NCBI GenBank assembly: GCA_944392795.1
Contig: CALXXX010000034.1
Location: 39,731 to 103,730, forward strand
Length of the DNA stretch: 64,000 nt
DNA from: an uncultured Alphaproteobacteria bacterium
Lineage (GTDB): Bacteria > Pseudomonadota > Alphaproteobacteria > CAAHEQ01 > UBA3637
Reading direction: 5' to 3'
The position numbers and the translations under genes were made by a program. Under the pieces are notes generated by a model, which was given only the letters and a program-made list of their open reading frames with translations, had not been told where the DNA came from and made no database searches. Shown one piece after another: positions 23,912-32,704 of the stretch (position 1 is its first letter; each line of letters begins with the position of its first letter).

Positions 23912-25099
23912 ATGAGAAAATTAAAGTTCATTTCCTATTTATGCTTAGTTATACTCTGTAGTACTCCAATTCAAGCAGAGCAGGGGTTTGAGCTTTGGAA
24001 AAAACAATTTGCACAAGAAGCTGCTCATCAAAATGTTTCTTTAGATGTGATCGAAAATTATCTTCCTCAGATGGTATATTTGCCACAAGTTATAGAACTG
24101 GATCGTAAACAGCCTGAATTTAAGCTCTCTTTTTCGAACTATATAAAACGCATGGTAACAGCTGAACGTGTTCACAAAGGACAGCGTTTGTTGAAAGAAA
24201 AAAATGAGATTTTATCTAAAGTTCAAGCGAAATATGGTGTTCCTCCGGCTTATTTGCTTGCTTTTTGGGGATTAGAAACAAATTTTGGTCAGACAAAAGG
24301 AAAAACAGACGTTTTGAGTGCTTTAGCAACCCTTTCTTATGATGAAAGACGCTCTTCTTTTTTTACTGAACAATTAATAGCAGCTTTGAAAATTCTTCAA
24401 AAAGAAAAAGTCAATTCTCCCAAAGGTTCTTGGGCCGGGGCTTTTGGACATTTTCAATTTATGCCAACGACTTTTTATCAATATGCCGTTGATGCAGACG
24501 GAGATGGACAACGTGATATTGTTAATTCTTTTCCTGACGCTTTGGCTTCAGCTGCGAATTATTTATCTCGTATGGGGTGGGATAAAAATTTAATTTGGGG
24601 AAGGGAAGTAGAATTACCTCCTGATTTTTGGAATACTACATTTGATAAAACAAAAACTTATCCACTTTCTTTTTGGAAAGAACAAGGCATCTTACGAATG
24701 GATGGAAAAGAGTATCAGCCAGATGAATTAAATATTTTAGCTCATCTTGTCCTGCCGAGTGGTTCTAAAGGTCCTGTTTTCTTGGTTTATCGTAATTTTG
24801 ATGTGATTAAACGTTGGAATCGCTCTGATTTTTATGCATTAGCTATTGGGATTTTGGCTGATAAAATAGCAGGAAAAGAAACTTCAGACATAAATTCTTT
24901 TGAAACAGAGGATAATTTGTATAAGAATGATATTATCCTTGTTCAGCAAAAATTGAAAAGTATGGGGCTTTATCAAGGTCCTATAGATGGTCAATTCGGT
25001 AGTGGGACAAAAAAAGCATTATTAGCCTATCAAAAAAAGTATCATCTTCCTCAGGATGGATTTTTATCAAAAGAAGTTCTTGAAAAAATCCTAAAATGA
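23912..25099 (+). CDS. mltB: Lytic murein transglycosylase (MltB-type) with peptidoglycan-binding domain
   Basis: Cleaves peptidoglycan glycan strands to 1,6-anhydromuropeptides. Residues 1-22 are a signal peptide; no lipobox is seen, so it is likely periplasmic and soluble. The SLT-like domain contains AFWGLETNFGQTKGKTDV with the catalytic Glu near residue 121 and AGAFGHFQFMPTTFYQYAVD with DADGDGQRDIVNS. The last ~60 residues are a PG_binding_1 domain (VQQKLKSMGLYQGPIDGQFG). It starts a run of cell-wall genes with rlpA and a PBP5-like gene. Confidence 0.93.
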   Translation: MRKLKFISYLCLVILCSTPIQAEQGFELWKKQFAQEAAHQNVSLDVIENYLPQMVYLPQVIELDRKQPEFKLSFSNYIKRMVTAERVHKGQRLLKEKNEILSKVQAKYGVPPAYLLAFWGLETNFGQTKGKTDVLSALATLSYDERRSSFFTEQLIAALKILQKEKVNSPKGSWAGAFGHFQFMPTTFYQYAVDADGDGQRDIVNSFPDALASAANYLSRMGWDKNLIWGREVELPPDFWNTTFDKTKTYPLSFWKEQGILRMDGKEYQPDELNILAHLVLPSGSKGPVFLVYRNFDVIKRWNRSDFYALAIGILADKIAGKETSDINSFETEDNLYKNDIILVQQKLKSMGLYQGPIDGQFGSGTKKALLAYQKKYHLPQDGFLSKEVLEKILK

Positions 25100-25140
25100 T
25101 GTAAAAACAAAAAAGGAAACATATAACAAAGGAATGTCAG

Positions 25141-26085
25141 ATGAAAAAAGTATTTTTAAGTCTTTCAATTCTTTCCATTTGTTTGACAGGTTGTACAGAT
25201 AACGGCAGCTTGTTGCGGAGTAATGGTAAGAATTATGTCTCTTTAGAACCTAGCGGAGTTTATAAAATAGGAACACCTTATCAAGTTAATAATATCTGGT
25301 ATTACCCACAAGAAGATTACGATTATCGAGAAGTCGGTATAGCCTCTTGGTATGGTCCTGATTTTCATAATGGGGTTACAGCTAATGGTGAAAAATATGA
25401 TATGTACGCATTAACGGCGGCTCATCGAACATTGCCTTTGCCTTCTATTGTTAAAGTAACAAATTTAGAAAACGGCAAATCAGTCGTCGTTCGGGTAAAT
25501 GATCGAGGTCCGTTTGTTAATAATCGAATTATAGATGTTTCTAAAACTGCTGCCGAAATTCTAGGTTTCGATGCTCAAGGAACAGCTAAAGTACGTGTGG
25601 AAGTTTTAAAAGATGAAAGTAAAGAGCTGAAAAAAGAAATTTTAAAAAATGGTGGAAAAGTAGTCGGAGGTCCTCCTTTGCCAGATGTTTCTCCGGACAG
25701 CACAGTTCAAGAACAAACAAGTCCTATTCCTTTGGCAAACCCTGTTATGGCTGAGACAGTTTCTACTTCAACTATTGAAGAGTTAGAGCCGACTGAAACA
25801 GAAGCTTCTCGTGTTAAACCAATTTATACGCCGCGATCAGCTTCTTCCGGGAATTACTACGTTCAAGCAGGAGCTTTTTCTAATCCGGAAAATGCTCAAC
25901 GGATGAAAGAACGCCTATCTTCTTATGGATCGGTTGTTATTTCTGAAAAACAGACTAATAACGGTGTTTTGTATCGTGTTCGTTTAGGACCTTATTCAAG
26001 TGGAGATGAAGGTGTCGCCATAATGGATCAGCTAGGTGCAGCTGGAATAGATGATACACGGTTAATTCAGGAAATGATTAAGTAG
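25141..26085 (+). CDS. rlpA: RlpA septal lipoprotein with SPOR domain
   Basis: An outer-membrane lipoprotein transglycosylase-like protein. The lipobox LTGC at residues 15-18 marks the lipidated Cys. The double-psi beta-barrel domain runs through GIASWYGPDFHNGVTANGE, ALTAAHRTLPLPSIVKVTN and RVNDRGPFVNNRIIDVSK. A Pro/Thr/Glu-rich linker leads to a C-terminal SPOR domain (NYYVQAGAFSNPENAQRMKE) that binds denuded septal peptidoglycan. Placed between mltB and the carboxypeptidase gene, as in many Proteobacteria. Confidence 0.95.
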   Translation: MKKVFLSLSILSICLTGCTDNGSLLRSNGKNYVSLEPSGVYKIGTPYQVNNIWYYPQEDYDYREVGIASWYGPDFHNGVTANGEKYDMYALTAAHRTLPLPSIVKVTNLENGKSVVVRVNDRGPFVNNRIIDVSKTAAEILGFDAQGTAKVRVEVLKDESKELKKEILKNGGKVVGGPPLPDVSPDSTVQEQTSPIPLANPVMAETVSTSTIEELEPTETEASRVKPIYTPRSASSGNYYVQAGAFSNPENAQRMKERLSSYGSVVISEKQTNNGVLYRVRLGPYSSGDEGVAIMDQLGAAGIDDTRLIQEMIK

Positions 26086-26093
26086 AGTTAGAA

Positions 26094-27263
26094 ATGAAAA
26101 AATTTGGATTATTAAGTTTATCTTTTTTGTTATTAGCATCAACAGCTTATTCTGCGGAGTTTGATACTTCTGCTTCTTATGCTTATTTGGTGGATTACGA
26201 TACCGGAAGTGTTCTTTTAGATAAAGGCGGAGATGAGCTGATGGCGCCGGCATCTATGAGTAAACTGATGACAGCTTATATCGTTTTTGAAAAACTTAAA
26301 GAAGGACAGCTTTCTTTGGACGATGAGTTCGAAGTCAGTGAAAATGCTTGGCGAAAAGGTGGCGAAAAAAGCGGTAGTTCTACCATGTTTTTAAAACCAC
26401 ATTCTAAGGTAAAGTTGGATGATTTATTAAAAGGAATTATCGTTCAATCTGGAAATGATGCTTGTATAACCGTTGCTGAAAACATTTCAGGTTCGGAAGA
26501 AAATTTCGCAGCTGAAATGACAATTAAGGCTCGGGAATTGGGATTACCAAAAAGCACCTTTAAAAACTCTACAGGTTGGCCGAACAAAGAACATTTAATG
26601 ACACCTAAAGAGCTTGCTCAATTAACAAAGCTGATTATTCAAAATTTCCCTGAGTATTATCCTTATTATTCTATTAAGAGTTTTAAGTACAATGGGATCA
26701 ATCAAGAAAATCGTAATCCCCTTTTATACAGTATGCCGGATCAAGCAGACGGTGTTAAAACCGGACATACCGGAAAATCAGGGCATGGATTGGTTGGCTC
26801 TGCAAAAAGTAAAGACGGAAAACGGCGTTTGATTTTAGTTGTAAATGGGTTAAAAACAATGAAAGATAGAGGAATGGAAGCTAAGCGTATTATGGAATGG
26901 GGTTTCCGTGAATTTGATAATTATTCTCTATTTAGTCCAGGGGAAACAATAGAAAATATACCTGTTTGGATGGGCGCTCAAAAAACAGTTCCTGTAACAC
27001 TGAAGAATCCAGCTCTTGTCACGCTCAATAGATTAGATAAACTTAATGCCAAAGTGACTGTGACAGCTGATGGTCCGGTTAAAGCTCCTGTTAATAAAGG
27101 AGATAAAGTTGCAGAACTCAATATTGTTCTTAAAGACGGGACGAAATATTCTTTTCCCTTGATTGCGCAAGAAAACGTGGAAAAAATAGGCTTTTTCGGA
27201 AAGATGGGATTAGTTTTAAAAAGCTTATTTTATGGAACGGATGGAGCTTCGAATGCCCAATAA
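26094..27263 (+). CDS. dacA: D-alanyl-D-alanine carboxypeptidase (PBP5/6 family)
   Basis: Removes the terminal D-Ala of peptidoglycan pentapeptides. It has a signal peptide (residues 1-20), the serine active site PASMSKLMTAY (SxxK near residue 53-56), SGN in IVQSGNDACIT near residue 119 and KTG in DGVKTGHTGKSG near residue 222. The C-terminal beta domain (PVTLKNPALVTLNRL) is followed by an amphipathic end (MGLVLKSLFYG) that would anchor it to the membrane. It starts 8 bases after rlpA and overlaps tmk by 11 bases. Confidence 0.95.
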   Translation: MKKFGLLSLSFLLLASTAYSAEFDTSASYAYLVDYDTGSVLLDKGGDELMAPASMSKLMTAYIVFEKLKEGQLSLDDEFEVSENAWRKGGEKSGSSTMFLKPHSKVKLDDLLKGIIVQSGNDACITVAENISGSEENFAAEMTIKARELGLPKSTFKNSTGWPNKEHLMTPKELAQLTKLIIQNFPEYYPYYSIKSFKYNGINQENRNPLLYSMPDQADGVKTGHTGKSGHGLVGSAKSKDGKRRLILVVNGLKTMKDRGMEAKRIMEWGFREFDNYSLFSPGETIENIPVWMGAQKTVPVTLKNPALVTLNRLDKLNAKVTVTADGPVKAPVNKGDKVAELNIVLKDGTKYSFPLIAQENVEKIGFFGKMGLVLKSLFYGTDGASNAQ

Positions 27264-27897
27264 AAAAGGTGTTTTTATTACTCTGGAAGGTGGAGAGGGT
27301 TGCGGAAAATCTACTCAAATAAAAATGCTGGATGCTTATTTAAAAGAGCAGGGGATTCCGCATCATATTACTCGAGAACCTGGAGGCTCTTCCGCAGCAG
27401 AGGAAATTCGTAAGATTATTTTATCTGGATCAGTCGATAAATGGGATTCTGTTTCTGAAACACTTTTATTTTCTGCGGCAAGACGAAGCCATTTAACAGA
27501 AGTTATTTGGCCTAATTTGGAAAAAGGAGTTTGGGTTATTTCTGATCGATATGCCGATTCAACAATGGCTTATCAAGGTTACGGTCGAAATGATCATTTG
27601 TTATCGCGAGCAGATATAGAGACGTTATATCGGATAACAGCAGGAGATTTTAAACCTGATTTAACTTTTATTTTGGATATCGAACCTCAAAAGGGACTTG
27701 AAAGAGCTCAAAAAAGGGCTAATTTAGATAGAATGGAAGAGCAAAAGCTTGCTTTTCATGAGAATCTACGGCAGGCTTTTTTAGACATTGCTTCTCGGGA
27801 GCCTATGCGTTGCGTTATTATCAATGCGGATCAAACACCAGAGCTCGTTCATAAGGATATTCTAGACGTTTTGAAAGAGCGCTTTCATGTCTGTTAA
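27253..27897 (+). CDS. tmk: Thymidylate kinase
   Basis: Phosphorylates dTMP to dTDP. The P-loop ITLEGGEGCGKSTQIKML, the THREP-like ITREPGGSSAAEEIR, the DRY motif in VISDRYADSTMAYQG and the lid region RANLDRMEEQ are all present. Start 27253 has GGAG seven bases upstream and overlaps the dacA stop. Its own 3' end overlaps holB, a typical tmk-holB-tatD arrangement. Confidence 0.96.
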   Translation: MPNKKGVFITLEGGEGCGKSTQIKMLDAYLKEQGIPHHITREPGGSSAAEEIRKIILSGSVDKWDSVSETLLFSAARRSHLTEVIWPNLEKGVWVISDRYADSTMAYQGYGRNDHLLSRADIETLYRITAGDFKPDLTFILDIEPQKGLERAQKRANLDRMEEQKLAFHENLRQAFLDIASREPMRCVIINADQTPELVHKDILDVLKERFHVC

Positions 27898-28837
27898 TCA
27901 AACTTTGGAAGAGTTGGAAAATATCCGACAAAAAGGAAAATTAGCAGGCTCTTGGCTGATTACTGGGCCTTATGGCGTTGGTAAGTCAACGCTTGTTCGT
28001 CGTTTTGCCGGTCAATTACTGATAGGAAAAGATCAAGAAATTAGTTTTCATCAGGATTTAAAGTGGATCGAACGCGATTACACAGAAGAAGAAAAAAAAG
28101 ACATTATAAAAACGCTTAATGCAGGAAAAGCTTTAGATGCAGATGCTGAAAAAAAACGTTCCAGAAAGCAAGAAATTACAATTGATGATATTCGAGGAGC
28201 GTTACAGTTTTTGTCTTTAACGGCGGGAAATAATCAATGGCGAGTATTGGTTATTGATCCTGCGGATGATATGAATGCTTCTGCTGCGAATGGCTTATTG
28301 AAAATTTTAGAAGAGCCTCCTGCGGGAAGCGTGATTTTTCTTATCAATCATAATGTTGGAAAGCTTTTACCAACAATACGTTCTCGGTGCCGGATATTGA
28401 GTTTAAAACCTCTCTCGGATGTTGAAATGAAAACTTATATTATGGAGAATTATCCCAATGCTTCTTGTGTTGATACTTTAGTTCAACTTTCAAATGGAAG
28501 TATAGGAAAATTAAGGGAAATTTTAGAAAATAATGGCCTTATTTTATATCAAAACGTTCTGTCTGTTTTTGAAAATTCTCCGTTGGATGTTTCTATCGTT
28601 TACCAAATATGCGATGCCGCTGTTAAAGAACCATCAAAATACACTCTTTTGAAAGATTTTCTCTTACATTATCTTCTACAACTTATTCAAAAAAACAATT
28701 TATCTCTTTCTACAAGAAATGTCATTTTACAGCTTTGGGAGGAAATTAATCAAGCTTTTAAGGATACAGATACCTTATATTTAGATAAAAAAAATATGTT
28801 AGCTAATATCTTTTTTAAAATAGGACGAATTAAATGA
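27887..28837 (+). CDS. holB: DNA polymerase III subunit delta-prime
   Basis: A clamp-loader AAA+ subunit. It has a P-loop (GPYGVGKSTLV near residue 28-38), the region VLVIDPADDMNASAANGLLKILEEPP and the SRC motif in TIRSRCRILSLKPL. Length 316 residues, as usual. It overlaps tmk by 11 bases and tatD by 4 bases, so the four genes tmk, holB, tatD and the phnP-like hydrolase are translated in tandem. Confidence 0.93.
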   Translation: MSVNQTLEELENIRQKGKLAGSWLITGPYGVGKSTLVRRFAGQLLIGKDQEISFHQDLKWIERDYTEEEKKDIIKTLNAGKALDADAEKKRSRKQEITIDDIRGALQFLSLTAGNNQWRVLVIDPADDMNASAANGLLKILEEPPAGSVIFLINHNVGKLLPTIRSRCRILSLKPLSDVEMKTYIMENYPNASCVDTLVQLSNGSIGKLREILENNGLILYQNVLSVFENSPLDVSIVYQICDAAVKEPSKYTLLKDFLLHYLLQLIQKNNLSLSTRNVILQLWEEINQAFKDTDTLYLDKKNMLANIFFKIGRIK

Positions 28838-29625
28838 TTATTGATAGCCATTGTCATTTGAGCTTTGAAACATACGATGAGGAAAGAGAACGCATTATCA
28901 ATGAAGCGCTTCAAAAAAATGTTGGTTTTATTTTAAATGTCGCTACAGAGCCTAAGGAATATGCTGATATGGTTGGGGTTATTGAAAAATATCCTTTTAT
29001 TTATGGCGCTTATGGAATTCATCCAGAATCAGTTGATCCTGACAATATTATCACTTTGCCTGAATTATTACAATTTCTTCATCATTTAAAAATTATAGGT
29101 GTTGGAGAAACTGGTTTAGATTATCATTACGAAAATGTGGATCGAAAATATCAACAAGAGTCATTTATGATTCATATTGAAGCTGCTCGTCAGACTGATA
29201 TGCCTTTAATTATTCATACGAGGGATGCGGATGCAGATTTAAAGGCTATTTTAACGGAGCAAATGTTGTATAAACCTTTTAAAGGTATGATTCATTGCTT
29301 TTCTTCCTCGGAAAATTTAGCTAAAACAGCCATAGATTTAGGTCTATATATTTCAATTTCAGGTATAATTACCTTCAAAAAAGCAGAAGAGTTAAGGACA
29401 ATTATTAAAAAATTGCCTTTAGATCGGTTATTGATTGAAACAGATGCTCCTTTTTTAGCCCCGGTTCCTTATAGAGGTAAGAGAAATGAGCCAGCTTTTG
29501 TCGTAGAGACCTTTAAAGCATTAGCGCAGCTAAAAGGAGTTAAAGAAGATGTTCTTGAAGAGCAATTGATGCTTAATTTCAAGCATCTATTTAAAAATAA
29601 GCTTGGAAAGGAATTATTCGTATGA
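28834..29625 (+). CDS. tatD: TatD-family metal-dependent deoxyribonuclease
   Basis: A 263-residue TIM-barrel metallohydrolase. Metal ligands are recognisable in IIDSHCHLSF, GVGETGLDYHYEN, PLIIHTRDADAD, GMIHCFSSS and LIETDAPFLAPVPYRGKRNEP. Members act as 3'-5' exonucleases on DNA. It lies in the conserved holB-tatD-phnP order and overlaps both neighbours by 4 bases. Confidence 0.95.
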   Translation: MIIDSHCHLSFETYDEERERIINEALQKNVGFILNVATEPKEYADMVGVIEKYPFIYGAYGIHPESVDPDNIITLPELLQFLHHLKIIGVGETGLDYHYENVDRKYQQESFMIHIEAARQTDMPLIIHTRDADADLKAILTEQMLYKPFKGMIHCFSSSENLAKTAIDLGLYISISGIITFKKAEELRTIIKKLPLDRLLIETDAPFLAPVPYRGKRNEPAFVVETFKALAQLKGVKEDVLEEQLMLNFKHLFKNKLGKELFV

Positions 29626-30392
29626 AAATTCGTGTCTTAGGATGTGGTCCCAGTTATGGTCTTCCGAATGGTTGCAGAGGATTTGGAGAATGCGATCCTC
29701 ATGAAATTAAAAACTGGCGAACACGAAGCAGTTTAATGATAGAAGAGGGGGATGCAACATTATTAATTGATACGCCTCCGGAAATGCGCATGCAACTTTT
29801 TGAAGCGAATGTAAAACGGATAGATGCTGTTTTGTGGACACATTTACATGCAGATCATATCGCTGGTATAGATGATGTTAAATGTTATGCTGTGGATAAT
29901 CAAGTAGTTATTCCAGGTTATCTTCATGAAAAAGATATGGAAGAATTTCAGCGACGTTTTCCTTTTTATTTAAAACCTATGAGGTATATTGGGCAAGAAA
30001 AACCCACATTTGAACTTCATGCTATTCATCCATTTATTCCATTTATGATAAAAAACATTTCATTTTTACCTATTTTACAGCATCATGGTGACGGAGAAAG
30101 TTTAGGCTTTAGAATTGGAAATTTTGCTTATAACACGGATGTTGATGCACTTTCGGAAGAAGGTTTTAGTGCCTTAAAAGGGATAAAAACGTGGATTTTG
30201 GGATGCGTGACACGTTCAGAGAACCATAAGCATTTATATTTAGAAAAAGCCTTAGATTGGATAGAAAAAATACAGCCTGAACAAGCTTTTTTAACTCATA
30301 TGGGTGGTAAGATGGATTATAAGTCGCTTTGCGATGAATTGCCGGCTCATATTCGACCATGTTATGACGGTATGGAAATAGATCTTTCTTAA
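29622..30392 (+). CDS. Metallo-beta-lactamase-fold hydrolase (PhnP-like)
   Basis: A 256-residue MBL-fold protein with the metal-binding motif THLHADHIAGID near residues 73-84, a second His region (ILQHHGDGESLGFRIG), Asp in AYNTDVDALSEEG and a C-terminal His (AFLTHMGGKMDY). The N-terminal GCGPSYGLPNGCRGFGECDP resembles PhnP and its paralogue next to tatD in Alphaproteobacteria. PhnP is a cyclic phosphodiesterase, but no phosphonate genes are nearby, so the substrate is open. Confidence 0.88.
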   Translation: MKIRVLGCGPSYGLPNGCRGFGECDPHEIKNWRTRSSLMIEEGDATLLIDTPPEMRMQLFEANVKRIDAVLWTHLHADHIAGIDDVKCYAVDNQVVIPGYLHEKDMEEFQRRFPFYLKPMRYIGQEKPTFELHAIHPFIPFMIKNISFLPILQHHGDGESLGFRIGNFAYNTDVDALSEEGFSALKGIKTWILGCVTRSENHKHLYLEKALDWIEKIQPEQAFLTHMGGKMDYKSLCDELPAHIRPCYDGMEIDLS

Positions 30393-30803
30393 AAAAGAAC
30401 ACGTTAAGATATTCTCGATCCTTAAAACTTAATTAAACGAAACATATTCTGGTGTTTTGTTCGTTCTTTTTATATTTTATTTCTAAAGTGATTTAAGCTA
30501 TTGAAGATTAAGTTATTTTTTATTTTTCTCTATTAGTATACATAATATAAATTATGCGACAATTATATGAGGGCGAAATAAAAAACTTCCCTTTTATTTC
30601 ATATACTTAATATAAAATGTGGATAACTTTGTGGATTATTAATACTTATCAACAAAATAAAAAATATAACGCCTGTTTAACTAAATTTACCTTATTTACT
30701 TTATATAAATTTATGTGACAAATTCATGATAGATGCGATTTTCTATTGACAATTTTATACCTATATGGCAAGTTCAAATAAAAAATATTAAAGGAAAATA
30801 AAA
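30393..30803. other. AT-rich gap with DnaA-box cluster
   Basis: A 411-base gap without an open reading frame of note. It is strongly AT-rich and contains three DnaA-box-like 9-mers within 37 bases: TGTGGATAA (30618-30626, exact complement of TTATCCACA), TGTGGATTA (30630-30638) and TTATCAACA (30646-30654). A TTAA-N7-TTAA (CtrA-like) sequence lies at 30422-30436. AT-only stretches follow to 30720. It could be a replication origin or a DnaA-controlled promoter region for ihfB. Confidence 0.6.
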
Positions 30804-31082
30804 ATGACAAAATCTGAATTAATTGAACGAATTTCTAAGGCAAACCCTCACCTCTATCATACAGATATTGAGCGTATTGTAACGACAATCTTTGGCGAAA
30901 TTTCAAATGCTTTATCTGCTGGCAATCGTGTAGAATTACGTGGTTTTGGTGTTTTTTCTGTTCGTACTCGTAAGCCTCGTAAAGCTCGCAATCCTAAAAC
31001 AGGTGCTTCTGTTTCTGTCGAAGAAAAAACTGTTCCCTTCTTTAAGGCTGGTAAGATGTTGAAAAAACGGATTAATAATTAA
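30804..31082 (+). CDS. ihfB: Integration host factor subunit beta
   Basis: A 92-residue DNA-bending protein of the HU/IHF family. The pattern [40 protein letters not shown] and [20 protein letters not shown] matches IHF-beta better than HU (the NPHL and VELRGFG segments). IHF is a heterodimer with IHF-alpha, which is not in this window. TTGACA at 30746-30751 may be part of its promoter, though no good -10 is spaced from it. accD follows 11 bases later. Confidence 0.9.
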   Translation: MTKSELIERISKANPHLYHTDIERIVTTIFGEISNALSAGNRVELRGFGVFSVRTRKPRKARNPKTGASVSVEEKTVPFFKAGKMLKKRINN

Positions 31083-31093
31083 GGAAAGCTGTT

Positions 31094-31948
31094 ATGAATT
31101 GGCTAACAAATTATGTTCGACCGAAAATTAGTAAGTTAGTTCCCAAAAAGGATATTCCTGACAACCTTTGGACACAATGTCCAAAATGTGAAAAAATGAT
31201 TTTTCACAAAGAGTTAGAAGAAAATACATTTATTTGTCCTAATTGTAATTATCATTTTAAACTTGCGCCTCTAACACGTCTTGAAATGCTCTTTGATGGA
31301 GGCCATTATGCTCTCATCCAGTTGCCGGAAGTTAAAGAAGATCCTTTGGATTTCGTCGATTTAAAAAAATATACAGATCGATTGAAAGATGCTCGTAAGA
31401 AAACAAAACAAGATGATGCTATTTTGGTGGCTCATGGGATGATTGGTGGATTTCCTGTCGTCATCGGAATTTTTGATTTTTCCTTTATGGGAGGATCTAT
31501 GGGAACTGCTGTTGGAGAAGCTATTATTGCAGCTGCAAATCTTGCTTCTTTACAACAGGCTGCTTTAATTTTAGTTCCTGCTTCTGGCGGGGCTCGTATG
31601 CAAGAAGGAATGCTTTCTTTAATGCAAATGCCTCGCACGACTTTGGCTGTTAAGTTATTAAAGGAAAAAAAGCTTCCTTATATTACCCTTTTAACTAATC
31701 CAACGGCAGGAGGCGTGACTGCTTCTTTCGCTATGTTAGGAGATATTGCCATTGCTGAGCCTGATTCAACGATTGCTTTTGCTGGCGCACGTGTTATTGA
31801 GCAAACGATCCGTGAAAAATTGCCGGAAGGTTTTCAAAAATCAGAGTATTTAATGAAGCATGGAATGATCGATGCTGTCGTTGATCGGCGACAAATACGT
31901 GATGAATTAATAAAAATACTCAGTTTATTTATGCTTCCTAAAAAATAA
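31094..31948 (+). CDS. accD: Acetyl-CoA carboxylase carboxyltransferase subunit beta
   Basis: Transfers CO2 from biotin to acetyl-CoA in fatty acid synthesis, with AccA. The N-terminal zinc ribbon has Cys29, Cys32, Cys48 and Cys51 (TQCPKCEK and FICPNCNYHF). The carboxyltransferase core includes FMGGSMGTAVGEAI, VPASGGARMQEGMLSLMQM and TNPTAGGVTASFAMLGD. Length 284 residues is normal. It lies right after ihfB. Confidence 0.96.
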   Translation: MNWLTNYVRPKISKLVPKKDIPDNLWTQCPKCEKMIFHKELEENTFICPNCNYHFKLAPLTRLEMLFDGGHYALIQLPEVKEDPLDFVDLKKYTDRLKDARKKTKQDDAILVAHGMIGGFPVVIGIFDFSFMGGSMGTAVGEAIIAAANLASLQQAALILVPASGGARMQEGMLSLMQMPRTTLAVKLLKEKKLPYITLLTNPTAGGVTASFAMLGDIAIAEPDSTIAFAGARVIEQTIREKLPEGFQKSEYLMKHGMIDAVVDRRQIRDELIKILSLFMLPKK

Positions 31949-31952
31949 TAAA

Positions 31953-32492
31953 ATGAAATATTTATTTTTTATCATTTTGTTACTATTTATAGTTATAAGT
32001 TTTGTAAAAACGAGCAAGGGGGATAATATGCAAATTAGTAGTACAGGAATTGTTAATGGAGTAATTGAGGATAAATACGGAAAAAGAGGAACACATTTTT
32101 TAAATCAAATGCCAACCTACTCCCTGCCCTTTAAAATTGAAAATGCGCCTAAGGAAACTAAAACTTTTGCTTTTGTTCTAGATGATAAAGATGCCATTCC
32201 AGTGGCAGGTTTTACTTGGGTTCATTGGATCGGAGCTAACTTAAAACGATCTGAAGTGTTAGAAAATGAGAGCATCAATGCTTCAGATTTTATTCAAGGG
32301 CAAAATAGTTGGGGCGTGAATATGTATGGTGGAATGGCTCCTCCTAATGCTCCACATCAGTATGATTTGATTGTTTACGCGTTAGATACTGAATTACCTT
32401 TAAAGACAGGCTTTACACCTAAAGAATTGTATGAAACAATACAAGGTCATGTATTAGAACAATGCGTGCTTTCTGGAACTTATAATAATTAG
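31953..32492 (+). CDS. PEBP/YbhB-family protein
   Basis: A 179-residue phosphatidylethanolamine-binding-protein fold, relative of E. coli YbhB/YbcL. The N-terminus is a hydrophobic signal or anchor segment (YLFFIILLLFIVISFV). Core motifs: LPFKIENAPKETKTFAFVLDDKDA, FTWVHWIGANL, NSWGVNMYGGMAPPNAPHQYDLIVYALD. It follows accD by 4 bases. Role unknown; homologues bind small ligands. Confidence 0.88.
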   Translation: MKYLFFIILLLFIVISFVKTSKGDNMQISSTGIVNGVIEDKYGKRGTHFLNQMPTYSLPFKIENAPKETKTFAFVLDDKDAIPVAGFTWVHWIGANLKRSEVLENESINASDFIQGQNSWGVNMYGGMAPPNAPHQYDLIVYALDTELPLKTGFTPKELYETIQGHVLEQCVLSGTYNN

Positions 32493-32656
32493 CGCGTTTT
32501 TTCTTGTTTGATAGAATTCCGATTCTTTTTTGATATGATTTTCGTTTGTGCTTTGGATTTATTTTGAGCTAATTGACTTAGCCCCATTAAAAAGGTTAAA
32601 GGATTTCGCATCATATCATCAAAAATCTGAGAATCTAGGGTTGTCTTTTTTGTCAT
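32489..32656 (-). CDS. Small 55-residue protein (not in usual length cut-offs)
   Basis: Reading the minus strand from ATG 32656 gives an open frame of 55 codons ending at TAA 32489. It has a well placed SD (AAGGAG) 7-8 bases upstream. The protein starts MTKKTTLDSQIFDDMMRNPL, continues with a short hydrophobic amphipathic helix (TFLMGLSQLAQNKSK) and ends basic (KIISKKNRNSIKQEKTR). It ends within the stop of the PEBP gene (convergent) and lies downstream of spmB on the same strand divergently placed. Similarity to small phasin- or UbiK-like helical proteins is only an impression. Confidence 0.6.
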   Translation of the reverse strand: MTKKTTLDSQIFDDMMRNPLTFLMGLSQLAQNKSKAQTKIISKKNRNSIKQEKTR

Positions 32657-32704
32657 CTTTTTTCTCCTTATAAAGAGAGAAAATAACTTTTTTTTTCTTA
32701 AAAG

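Noticed and set aside
30422..30436. CtrA binding site TTAA-N7-TTAA as proof of a CtrA-controlled origin
   Set aside because: In such AT-rich sequence one match can arise by chance; it is mentioned only as supporting context.
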